21,679 nucleotides of DNA from JANYCO01 sp964437245 (GTDB taxonomy: Bacteria; Bacteroidota; Bacteroidia; Cytophagales; Cytophagaceae). Below are positions 1 to 11,400 of this stretch, piece after piece. The notes beneath the pieces were generated by a model. The model saw nothing but the letters and a program-made list of their open reading frames with translations. It was not told the origin of the DNA and did not search any database. A program made the position numbers and the translations under genes. Position 1 is the stretch's first letter; every line of letters begins with the position of its first letter. The DNA is taken from contig CAYTGJ010000078.1 of NCBI GenBank assembly GCA_964437245.1, positions 1 through 21,679 on the forward strand, in the 5' to 3' direction.

Positions 1-2412
1 GCTGAACAAGCAGGAGGCAGTAATCCGCAGGTAGTGAATCTCACTCCTGTCAATCCTGAGGTCGGGGATCTTTTCTTGGCTACTCTGAATAATTACAGTA
101 CTGTTTCTTATAAAGTACAAGAAGCAAGGATAGAAGAGGTAACCGCAGGGTTGACGGAGGCCATTCTGGCAGAAACTGGAGAACTTGAAATTACAGAAGA
201 TCAACCGGCATCGGCCTCTGATCCTCAGATCACACTCATTACGCCATCCAATGTTCAAACTGGTCAGAAATACCGGCTTGTCAAGTCACGGAAAAATATT
301 TTTGTAGATGGGGACAAGGGGACCTTTGAAAATACATCAGACGAGGGAGGAGGTCTCCCCAATGATTGGGGATTGACAGTGGGTACTGATCTTTCTGTTA
401 TTACCCTGACACGTTCTGATTCTATGGAGTATAGAGGTAATTATTGTTTGGCGATGAATTGGCGTGCAGATTTACCAGCCGGAATGTCTGTGTTGTTCTC
501 TACCAATACTCTTATTGCAGTGAAGCAAAATACACGTTATAAGATAAGTGTATATGTCAAGGACGGAGGAAGTAGTAGTTTGTTGAAAGATAATACAACG
601 GCATTTTTCATTCCGAAAGGATACTATAAGAGTCAATTGTCAGAACTTATTGCTTTTGAACCAGGAAGCTCAGGAACGGTCTACAGGAAAATAGAATCGG
701 TGTTTACTACAGAAAACAGGCATGAAATTTCTTTTGATTTCGTAGTAGATATGAAAAAGTCGGTCAATATACCTGATGAATCATTATGGTATATTGACCA
801 AGTCACGCTAGAGGAAATACCGGAGAAGGTATCGATAGTAGAATATATCGCTACTGCTGCTACGGTAGTAAATGTGACGGAAGGACTGACGGCCTTAATT
901 AAAGAAGAATCTGCGGCTATGACAGTTGTTACAACACAGGTAGGCGATGCTAATCATAAACATACGGTTCGGATTACTCCTGTGAACGTTGTAGTAGATG
1001 CTGTATATGTATTGGAAATCAACCAAGAAGAAACGGTGAGTTTTACCGCTTCTGCTGCTACAGTGGCAAATGTGACGGGAGGACTGGAGGCTGCCATTCA
1101 AGGGGCGAATTCTGGTGCCTGGGCAGAGGTTATTGCCAGTGATTCCGGAACCTATTTGGATATTGTGGCCCCAAGCAGCAATGTTCGTTTCAGTATTATA
1201 CAGATAGGAGGGGAATGGAGTGAGGTAAGTGTTTCAGACGAAACGACTCATATAGAGTTAACGGGTCTGGACAACGATATACCTTTTTCGATCGAGTCTG
1301 TAGCAGGTGGTTGGAAAATGGTTACCCCTGAGGATGAAGCTACTTATGTGAAAGTAACAGGAAATGATGATGATGTATCGTTTGCAATTACGACAAAGGT
1401 TATAAAAGCCTCTTCAAAGAAAGGTTCGCCAGCGATTGCTTTGTCCAACCTGCTTGGAGAAATAGGGATACTTTTACCTTATCATCTTATCAATGCTCTG
1501 ACAAGCAAAGGTATTGATACATTGGATGACATTGTAGCGTTGGGAGGACTTAAGAACCATCTGGACGGGAAATTAAGAATTGAAGTTGTTCAGAATGCAA
1601 CGGCTTCTCTTCCTCAGATTACGAATATTATTCCAATGGAAGTTGGGAAAGGAGATGTATATGTTCTCAAACTGAATAATTATGCCACTATTACTTATGT
1701 TTCCTCTACAGGAACATTATCTGAAGTGGTAGAAGGACTAACATCCGCAATTAATAATGCTGCTGACGACTGGGATTATGTGACGGCAGTGAATGAAGGT
1801 GGGCATGTGACGGTCACTCATAATTTTAATAACAGCTCTTTTGTATTACTTCAGCTCAAAGCTTCTGCTAGTGAAGAAATTAAAAAACTTGATGCACTTG
1901 CCAGTCTTTATACTGTAACAGTCGATCTGGGTATAGCGGATGAAAATGTAATAGGATTGCTTGAAGTACTTATTAATAATGGCTATACAGATGCACTTTC
2001 GATTTCAGAAGTGTCTCAGAGTGATTTCGTAAATGCTGTTAATAAAATAATAGGTGATTTTAATGCTGCTAGATTGTATACACTGGCTGCTGTGAGAAAG
2101 AATATTACGCAGGAGATAGCCAATCAGTTTATGGCTCAGAATGCCGGTTACCGTATCAATAAAGCAGCTGTGCCGGTAGGGAATGAAATGGAGGCTGTAA
2201 TTGGAGAACAATGTTATTGTGACGATTGTGAAGCGGCTGTAAGTCCACTCGCTTATTTAACGGATCTGATCAATTATGTTTCTAAAAATTTATATCATAC
2301 TACTGAAGTATTAAGAAGAGATCGTTCAGTAGTAGTTAAAAAACCATTTACGCTGGAAGAATTAAATGGCGTTTTTTATCAGAACTTTATTGAGTTACCA
2401 GCTTCCTATTAA
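1..2412 (+). CDS. Tc toxin subunit A (TcA), N-terminal part; 5' partial and frameshifted at its 3' end
   Basis: The frame is open from base 1, so the real start lies left of the window; the GTG at 34 is only the first internal start-like codon. The product is the N-terminal part of a Tc toxin pore subunit. A Cys-rich motif (CYCDDC, bases 2212-2229) followed by SPLAYLTDLINYV (about 2239-2280) and FYQNFIELPASY just before the stop are hallmarks of the VRP1-like N-terminus of TcA proteins. Ahead of this the protein is unusually decorated: beta-sandwich repeats at about 31-165, 229-912 (interrupted), 961-1104 and 1612-1770; a CBM-like jelly roll at 289-822; and three 32-residue repeats at 1120-1407. 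Helical stretches at about 1408-1570 and 1870-2130 look like the alpha-helical shell. The stop at 2410-2412 (TAA, with another in-frame TAA six bases on) falls inside a motif that continues in the next frame, so this and the following entry are read as one broken gene. The family call is strong; the domain borders are approximate. Confidence 0.85.
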   Translation, partial: AEQAGGSNPQVVNLTPVNPEVGDLFLATLNNYSTVSYKVQEARIEEVTAGLTEAILAETGELEITEDQPASASDPQITLITPSNVQTGQKYRLVKSRKNIFVDGDKGTFENTSDEGGGLPNDWGLTVGTDLSVITLTRSDSMEYRGNYCLAMNWRADLPAGMSVLFSTNTLIAVKQNTRYKISVYVKDGGSSSLLKDNTTAFFIPKGYYKSQLSELIAFEPGSSGTVYRKIESVFTTENRHEISFDFVVDMKKSVNIPDESLWYIDQVTLEEIPEKVSIVEYIATAATVVNVTEGLTALIKEESAAMTVVTTQVGDANHKHTVRITPVNVVVDAVYVLEINQEETVSFTASAATVANVTGGLEAAIQGANSGAWAEVIASDSGTYLDIVAPSSNVRFSIIQIGGEWSEVSVSDETTHIELTGLDNDIPFSIESVAGGWKMVTPEDEATYVKVTGNDDDVSFAITTKVIKASSKKGSPAIALSNLLGEIGILLPYHLINALTSKGIDTLDDIVALGGLKNHLDGKLRIEVVQNATASLPQITNIIPMEVGKGDVYVLKLNNYATITYVSSTGTLSEVVEGLTSAINNAADDWDYVTAVNEGGHVTVTHNFNNSSFVLLQLKASASEEIKKLDALASLYTVTVDLGIADENVIGLLEVLINNGYTDALSISEVSQSDFVNAVNKIIGDFNAARLYTLAAVRKNITQEIANQFMAQNAGYRINKAAVPVGNEMEAVIGEQCYCDDCEAAVSPLAYLTDLINYVSKNLYHTTEVLRRDRSVVVKKPFTLEELNGVFYQNFIELPASY
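289..822 (+). other. CBM-like (galactose-binding-fold) domain nested in a beta-sandwich repeat of TcA
   Basis: The segment opens with NIFVDGD..GTFE and an internal NDWGL. It continues with a YRGNYCLAMNW strand, then a NTRYKISVYVK strand, and closes with LWYIDQVTLEEI. This order matches the pattern of CBM4/9-type jelly rolls ('N.dG.FE...W...Yk.sfyvK...YiDdVsLe'). The residues on both sides (ITLITPSNVQTGQKYRLVK before, VSIVEYIATAATVVNVTEGL after) join into one copy of the repeat seen intact at 961-1104, so the domain is inserted into that copy. A glycan-binding role is inferred from the fold family; no ligand residues are identified. Confidence 0.5.
1120..1407 (+). repeat. Three tandem 96-base (32-residue) repeats in TcA
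   Basis: Unit starts are marked by Trp codons at 1120, 1216 and 1312, exactly 96 bases apart. Each unit follows the pattern W..V...D..TY..(V/L)(T/A)...D(D/N)(V/I).F.I....G. The DNA is diverged, so the similarity is at protein level. The likely structure is a stack of beta hairpins; its function is unknown. Confidence 0.7.
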
Positions 2413-5400
2413 GAATAAGGTCTGTCAGCCAAGAATTGCGATTGAGGTTCTGCGAAGATATCTTTCCGTCTATAAACCTACCGTAGAACAGCATGGAATT
2501 TTAGCAGCTGGGATTCGTGAGTTTTCGTTGAAGGCTTATAAATATCTATTGGAATCGATCGGTACAAGTTATAATGAAGTACGGATGATCCGGAGAGAAG
2601 AAGATAAAATCCGTCTGGCAGAACGGTTAGGTATTGATTATACGGCGAATCCTGAATTTTTAGCGAAGCTTTTTATAGAACCGAAAGTCGTAGCGATGGT
2701 TTCCTGGGAGGATTATTTGTCTGTAATGCCTGGAGGAATCAGGCCGTTGTTGGAACAAATTATAACAGAGTTTAGTGAAGAACCTATTAATTTTTCTTTT
2801 AATGATTTTGCAGCCGCAGAGGTTGCTGTACTAAGAGAGAAGTTACTTCTTTTATCTACAGGTTTTTTTATGTATCTGGCTAAGATAATTCGTACAGAGG
2901 CGGTAGCTGTAGTGAAAGAAGTCGAAGGATTGAATATTCCAGATTCATTGAGAGAACAACAGCGATGGAGCAAATGGTTGTATAACCTTTCCAATCTGTT
3001 CTCTTGGGATTTTAGAGAGGCGATGGAAAAGATTGAAGCTTATCAGAGACAACCTCTGGCAAAATTCCAAGGAATGAATCAGATGGCTGTACTTCCCGAT
3101 CATGAATTGGCTGGAGTAATGAGGGCGCTAATGAAGAATGAATATGATTTCTGGACTCCTTTTGCCGCAGCACTTAAAAATAAATTGGAAGACTTCTATT
3201 TAGATGAGAAGGATCTGGAAGAATTGTTTGGACTTACGGATACTCGTAAAGATGTTTTCTCCGATGGAGTTAAGCTGGGAGATGAAACGGACATTCTTCG
3301 GAGATGGAATATCCGTGGTGTTCAATGGGGAATAAATACTGATCAGAATGGATATATTCATCTGGAAATGGATGAAATAGGAGGCGTAATACGATTCTTC
3401 AGAAACATTGAAAAAAATGATCCAGAGGATTTGGTGGCAGTGGCAACGCTGGATGAGAGTACTAATAAATTTGTTATTACTGAATATAAAGATAGCGGAT
3501 TGACCGGTGAACTAATCGCTAGTGAATTGGATGGAAATTCAGAAATCTATATAGGAGCAATCCCTCTTTATTTAAGTTGGCAACTGAATGCGATGCGTGG
3601 TCGCTGGGCAACCGATGATAAAAATAATCCAATTCCTATTATTGATCCGGATCTTCTCGGACCGGCGGATATCAAATATCCTTTTGATATTAATACATTG
3701 ACCCCTTCTAATCCGGTAGACCTCTGGAAATTACGAAAAGATCAGGTGCAGGACAAGTTGACGGCTTTGAAAGTACTTAGGGAAGAGGTCGTAACTCCTG
3801 CTTATTTGATCCATGGTGGAAGTGGAAGTGGTTCTGCTCAGTTGGATACTCCTGTTGCGGTTGTAGTAGATTTTGATGGAAATACATACATCGCAGATAA
3901 GGAAAATAAACGTATTCAGCGAATGGCCCCAGGGGGAGCAATTACTACTTGGATAAGTGATCTGACGGATCCGAAAGCATTGCAGTTGTCTTCGGAAGGG
4001 CTTATTGTATTGGATAGTACGAGTGTTCTTTGCTTTTCACTGGAAGATGCTTCTCTAATGTGGGATTTTGGAGGCTCTGGTGCCGGATTGGGAGAATTTA
4101 CAAATTCCAGAGACCTTGCTTTAAGTACTAATAAGGAATTGTATGTGACTGATAATGTTGACTACTCCGGATCTGGTGGAGGAATTGGCAGGATACAACG
4201 CTTTACACTCCCGCATGATCTGACAGCTTATACGACACAGGCAGAACTTCTAATCATTACTGTTGTTGAGAGTGCAGCCGGAGTAAAACAGGTGAGTCAT
4301 GTTACACCGTCTAGAATCAGAGTCGGAGATACCATTAAACTTGCTTTAGAGGAACAGACGGTTATATACACTGCAACAGCCCCTACATCAGAGAATGTGG
4401 TGAAAGGACTGTTAAGAGCTATAAGAAAGGCTGGATGGAGTTCTGTGATCGTACAAGATAAGGAAAGTTACCTTGAATTTACAGCAGTAACAGCGAATAC
4501 TTCTTTTACCTTGCTGTATGATAATCAGGTAGAGTTGATGACTGAATATCCAGGTGTAGTTGCGGCAGATAATTCCGGTAATTTGTTCTTATCTGATAGA
4601 GCCAACAGCCGGATTCTGAAGCTTGATACAGATGGTAAAGTCCTTAACGTGATTGGGAATCCTCATTTGTATACACAAAAACTTGTTGCAATGTATCGCC
4701 TTGATGATCTTGAAGGCATTAGTGCAAGAGATTCATCCGGTAATTTGCAAATACATAATGCCTCTCTGATTGGTGCTCCAGCCTGGTCTTCTTTAGGGAA
4801 GACAGGAGGAGCGTTGTTGTTTGACGGGATAGACGATGTTCTCACCATTGCTTCTGATGAAGAACTGGATGCTTCTGATTTTTCAGAGCGTAGCATTGAA
4901 TTATGGTTTAAGGTAACCCAGAAAGACCTTTCGCAATTTCAGGTGCTTTATAAACAAGGGGATCATCAGAAAGGGTTGGCTGTTTATATCTACAAGGGAC
5001 GTTTATATGCAGGATTATATAATGGAGCTAACAGTACGTTTTTGACTGCACAAAAGATTATGTCGGGAGTATGGCATCACATCTGTGTAGTATTTGAAAC
5101 AATTCCTGATGGAGATCAGGAAACTTTCCGGTTGTATCTGGATGGTCTGCTGGCTGATTCTGATAATTCGCAGACTGTGTTTCCGAAATCCTCTTCTCCT
5201 GACGGGATCAATATTGGAGCGTTGTATGAAGGGAGGATAAAGTTTCATGAAGGAACTGTGGTTTCAGACGAAACTTCCGGATATTATTTTGCCGGATCGC
5301 TGGATATGATTCGTATATGGAACAGGGGATTAGCAGACGAGGAAATTAACAATCTGTTCACACGCCTGGAAGATAATGGAGGAACTTTCTTTATTCCTGG

Positions 5401-8400
5401 TAAAATTAAAGTAGACAAAGCTGGAAATGTTTATGTGGCAGATGCTACTACCGGAGTTATTTGCCAATATGACCCTTCGGGAAATTATTTGATGAAATTC
5501 GGAGGGTATGGGAATGGCAATCTTTTATATAGAACTATTTCAGGACTGGAAATAGATCAGGAAGGAAATATTTATGTGCTGGATAAGGTAAATAGTACTA
5601 TACAAAAGGTGAATCCTCAGGGGGTATTTATTTTTACAGTAGGATCAGAAGGGGATGAAGCAGGAGAATTTGATGCTCCTTCGGATCTGGCTATTGATAG
5701 CGGAGGATTTCTCTATGTTGCAGATACTGGTAATAATAGGATACAAGTAATAGAGCCACAAACAGGTACTACGATTGATCAATGGACAAGTGGGTTGGAG
5801 ACTCCTACAGCAATTGCTGTGGATGCAGAAGATAATGTTGTAGTGATTACAGACACAAATACGGTTACTAGGATTCCTAAGGGAAGTACTTCCGGAGGAT
5901 TGATATTACCTGAAGATTCTTCTCCATGGGTATTCTCCTCTGCAAATATGCTTGTAACGGGAGTGGACAATTATTTTTATCTAACGCTTGATACAGGAAC
6001 TGTTCGCCGGTTCCGTTTTCCTCAGGAGATTACTTCTGTATTGTTGCAGCCGGGAATTACTATTTCGGAATCAAGATTTGATACTTTATGGGGTATTGAT
6101 ATAGATGTAGATAGTAATCTTATTGTGGCAGACGTAAATCATCATCGTGTATTGAAACTTACTTCTGAAGGGTATTATCTTAATAGTTTGGGTAAAGAAG
6201 GAGAAACTTCCGGTACAGGAGAAGGGGAATTCAATAAACCGTACGGGGTGGCAACTGACGAATCAGGAAATATCTATGTTGCAGATCGGGATAATAACCG
6301 GGTTCAGAAATTTAGTGCAGATGCAGTATTTGTCCGGCAATGGTCTAATACATTTTTCGGTAATAACCTTGATGTGCCTGTCGCTCTTTTTATTGATAGA
6401 GACAGAAAAGGGTATATCGCAAATTCAGGGGATGATACGATCGTATGTTGGGATACTTTACACGGAATAGGAGCTCTCATCAAAGACGAAGAAGTATTCA
6501 ATGTGTCTGTGGGAGATCTTATGTTGCTTTCACGAAAGGAGAAAGAAGGTGAAGAAATTATTCAGGATCTAATAAATCTTAATATTGATTTAAGAGGATA
6601 CAGACAGCTTTGTAAGGTTATTGACTTTGCAGAGGAATTGGATGAATTGTATGAAGAACATTTGTATGATTTATATAATATTCTTCTTCAGGTATATAAA
6701 ACGGCTAAATATGGAGAATGGAAAGAAGAAGAAGAAGAACTCGGAATAATTCTCTCTCAAGACTTTTTTATACTGCGTTCTTCTGAAGAAGAAAGGGCGT
6801 TTATACTTGAGGATTGGAGAGCTACTAAGCGTTTAAGAAAGGATTGGGTGGAACGATTGAGCTCAAGGATCGATATTGAAAAAAACTTGTGGGAAGCCCA
6901 CGAGAATATGATTGGAGAGGTGGAGGATGAATTATATATCGGACTGCGTGACACACTCATTATGGCAACGGATTTTTCAGGAGAAACTCTCTTGGAAAAA
7001 TCTTCTGATGGGTCTGATAAACTTCTGATTGATCTGAAAAACAATTGTTGCCAACGTACGACCCGTATTTCACAAGCGTTTGAAACTCTTCAGGGAGTGA
7101 TGTGGTCTGTCAGAACAGGGCTGCTACAGAATACTTATCCGGGTTGGTTTATTAATAATACTAAGTTTGAAGAGGAATGGAAGTGGATGGGTTCTTATGC
7201 TACCTGGAGGGCTGCACAGTTTGTGTTTATGTATCCGGAAAATATCCTTCTCCCTTCTTATATAGGAAAGAAATCAACGGCATTCAACGAGCTGTTGAAT
7301 AAGCTACGGAATAGTTCACTGCTGACTCCTTCTGCTGCTTATGAATATACCAAACAGTATATAGATACTATTTTAGAAGTGAATAGTATTTCGCTTTGCG
7401 GATCTATACAGGTGAAAACCCAAGTTTCTAAAAAGGATGTATATTATCAGACGGACTTGATTCATAAGGAACTGGTATATCTGGTCGGTTATTCGAAAGA
7501 CGGTAATTATTTCTGGGCATCTGTTGATCCTGCTAACGGTAAATTTTATTCAGACTGGCAATTGATAGAGGGATTTGAAGGGAATGACGTGTATAATTTT
7601 GTCGGATTGACAGTCTACAAAAATAAAGAAGGGAAACGTCGTTTGTATCTTTTTCTTCAAAAAGTTTCAGGTTCAATATTAGCTCAAACTTATTACGATT
7701 TAGATAAAAAGACCTGGAACAATACACTTACGGAGATAGAAATAACCAGTGATCGTTTTGGTACTATTACGAGTCCTTTTGTATTAAATCATAAACTTCC
7801 GGAAACAGAAGCTGTACATCTGTTAGTGGGAGCTCATCGAAAAAATACTTCAGAACAGCAGATATTTGTGATAAGGTTAGACGATGAGATGTCGAAAAAA
7901 GAGGATGATTGGGATCATCATGGTAATTATTATCTGGACTATCCTCTCTATAACATAGATCGAAAAATTATTTATTTTGACACGTTTAATATTCCTACTT
8001 ACATCACTTCAGTTAGTAACCCGCCTCCTATACCTATTATAAAATTTGTAAAAGTAGCAGGAGGGGCATTACCGGCGGTAGCACTTTATATTCCTACCCC
8101 TGTTGTCACGACTATTGAAGTGCCGGGCAAAATATATACTGAGACAAAGATGGAAGGAACCACCCTCAGTGATCAGCTGGAGAAAATAGTGGGAGTAATC
8201 CGTTTGTACGAACCGTCTAAAGGATATTTATATTACGTATTTTCCTATAGAAACGAAGTTAGTCAAACATATAGTACTTGTTATAAAATAATTTCTCAGA
8301 ATGGAACAGTGATCAGGAATTGGACTCGGATGACTTATGATAAAGTGACTTATATCAATATGTATTTTGATTCCGGGAATAATCCATATTTTATTTATCA

Positions 8401-11400
8401 GGTATCGTCTGGAGGAGCCTTGTCTGGGTTACAGGAAGGAGATAAAATCCTGATATCGGCAGTACTGTTCCGCCCCGATTATTCTTTCTCTCTGAATCCT
8501 GTGCAAGGTGCTTTCCGGCAGATGCAGCTAAATCCGTCTTTGTTTGGGATTAATTATTATAATCCAAGGGAAAAAGACCATCGTCAGTTAGCAGAAACCA
8601 ATAAAAAATATTTTCAGAGAAATCAGACGCTGGATGAATCTGTTTCTTTTTATGTAAAGGAATATCAATACCTCGTTCCTATGTATATAGCTTTTTTACT
8701 TAATAAAAGAGGCTATTATCAAGAGGCTTTGGACTGGTATCGTTTAGTATATGATTATAGTGCTAAAGAAAGAGGGAATAGAAGAATATATTATGGATTA
8801 AGAGAAGAAGATTCGGAGAATGTTGTTTTAGATGATTTTGAAAAGAAAAGGTTGGCAGTTCCCAGGCTGACAATGATCAATTTCAGTAGTGGTGTAGCGA
8901 ACCCTGAAAAAAATAATGTTAATAATAATGACACTTGTGCAGAGGTTAATCCTTTGGTCTCGTATAATAGAATGATCTATGTATTACCGGCAGACCATTC
9001 TATAGATCTTGTGGAACCTCATTTTAGCTTACTTTTATTGGATCGGAATTTTGTACAGAATGGTTCAACGAAAGTTGTTATATATGCTACTTCGGAGAGT
9101 AAAAATAATGCCTATTATCAGACATATGCCAGTTATTCAGCGTTTACTACAGGGAATGACTGGACAAAGTTATTGTTCAAAACAGATAGTATTGCGGCAG
9201 ATTTTGCTCCGGAAAAAATTAAAGAACTACACATTATCTTTTCAGCTTCTGCTTACGGAGTCTCGCAGAAATATTATTTGGGAAGTCTGATGAGTGGTAA
9301 ACTAAATTCGTTTGAAAAATCTTCTCAGTGGTTAACGAACCCCATTGACCCGCATTCAATTGCTTCTGTGAGAACGAATAGTTATTCCCGTTATACAATT
9401 ATGTCTGTCGCACAATGTATGCTGGACTATGCAGACAGTGAATATACGCAAGATAATTCAGAATCGGTGCCGAGAGCTCGCCAGTTATATGAAACAGCGT
9501 TGGATTTACTCAACGATGAAGGGATTGAATCTCCCTATGATGATGCGATCCGGGTGATTGACGATGTTGCAGTGGAAGTAGAAGCAGTGATTAAAGAAGA
9601 TCCTGAGTGGATGCCTGTATGGACAACGTTAAAGCAGGATATTCTACATGTACGAAAACGATCGGATTTAGATAAGCTGTTGAATGATATTCGTTTTGTT
9701 CTTGCTGATGAGGATATTACGATAGGAGAGAAAATAGGACTTATCCGGACATCGGTTAATGTTTTGTTGGATAATCCATCTTTCTTTAACAAGGTGCACG
9801 ATTATCTGTCGGGAGAGCAGGAAACGGGTTCGGATGTCTACATGACTTTGAATGCTGACCAGGAATTAAGAAATTATATAGAAGATCAAACGGCCCTGCT
9901 TTCGAAGCAATATTTGGATAAGGTAGCCGAAATTACTGGAGTAGAAGTTTCCGTATTACTTTCTGATACTGTATTCTCGGATGATTCTGTGTTGGGACAG
10001 TTGCATGGAACAGCCGAGGCGATTTCTTCCGGAATTATTTCGCCGGAGCAAATTACGGGTTCAACGGAGCATCTTACATCAATTACCTTGAACAATTTTA
10101 ATACGGAGGATCCCAGAATATTTTTGATGAAGGATCTTAAAAAATCTCTGAATGAGCTGATCGATTATAAGATAGAGTACAAGCCTTCCGTTAATTTTAA
10201 TTTCTGTATTCCTTCAAATCCTATAGTGACAGTACTCCGGATGAAAGCGGAACTGAACCTGTTTAAAATACGTAACTGCCGTAATATTGCAGGGGTGGTG
10301 CGGGAACTGGATCCTTTTGCCGCTCCTATTGATGCGGTGACAGGTATTCCTTCGATCGGCCCGGGAGGAACGATTCAATTACCTGGAACGGCTGTTCTGA
10401 GACCTACGATCTATCGTTATCAGACGTTGGTAGAAAGAGCGAAGCAATTGGTTCAGTTGGCTCAGCAGGTAGAGGCATCTATGCTTGCTACTCTTGAGAA
10501 ACTGGATGCAGAGCGTTACAGTCTTCTGAAAGCAAAGCAGGACCTTGCATTGTCAAAAGCGGGTATCAAGTTGCAGGATCTCCGGGTGAAAGAGTCCATG
10601 GATAGTATTAAACTGGCAGAACTACAGCGTGATCGTGCACAATTGCAGGCAGATGAATTGCAGGAAATGATTGATTCCGGATTGAATGGATTTGAACTTT
10701 CTACTATTGAGGCGTATGATACTATTGCCATGTTGTCCAATATCCGGACAACTTTGGACACAGCTAAACAAATGGCAGAGTTAATGATAGGTGTTTTCAG
10801 TGCTGGTATGGGAGCCGTTGGTGCAGCAGCAGCAGCAGCGGGAGGAACGCTTGCATTAATTGCCAGAGCTTCTGCAGAGGCAGGAATTAATAATGCTAAT
10901 CGTAATGCTCAGGTATTCGGGCTATTGTCTTCTTTTGAACGTCGTAGGCAGGAGTGGGAATTCCAAAAGGTACTCACCGGGAAAGATATTGAGATTGGTA
11001 ATCAGCAGGTGAAAATTGCCAATGATCATCTGGCGGTAGTAGGGCAGGAGCGGCAGATTTCTCAATTGCAGGCAGATCATGCACAGGCTACTGTAGACTT
11101 TCTGAATAATAAGTTTACCAATGCAGAACTGTATGATTGGATGAGTGGTATTTTGGAAGGAGTGTATTCTTTCTTCCTGCAACAATCAACAGCTATAGCA
11201 AAACTTGCTCAGACACAATTGGCTTTTGAGAGACAGGAAGTACCTTCCGATTTTATTAAGAATGATTACTGGACTGCTCCTGCGGATAATTTACTGCAAA
11301 GTGGATCAGGAGAAGATACTTCTACTGATAGAAAAGGATTGACGGGTTCTACCCGGCTTTTACAGGATATTTTTCAGTTGGATCAATTTGCATTCAATAC

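Noticed and set aside
2366..2410. ATG at 2366 as a genuine start of a separate second protein
   Set aside because: The first 15 or so residues do not resemble TcA, while the overlapping frame there does; a frameshift explains it better.
2404..2422. Programmed ribosomal frameshift
   Set aside because: No slippery heptamer, and a shift from TAT to ATT would pair poorly; no recoding signal was recognised.
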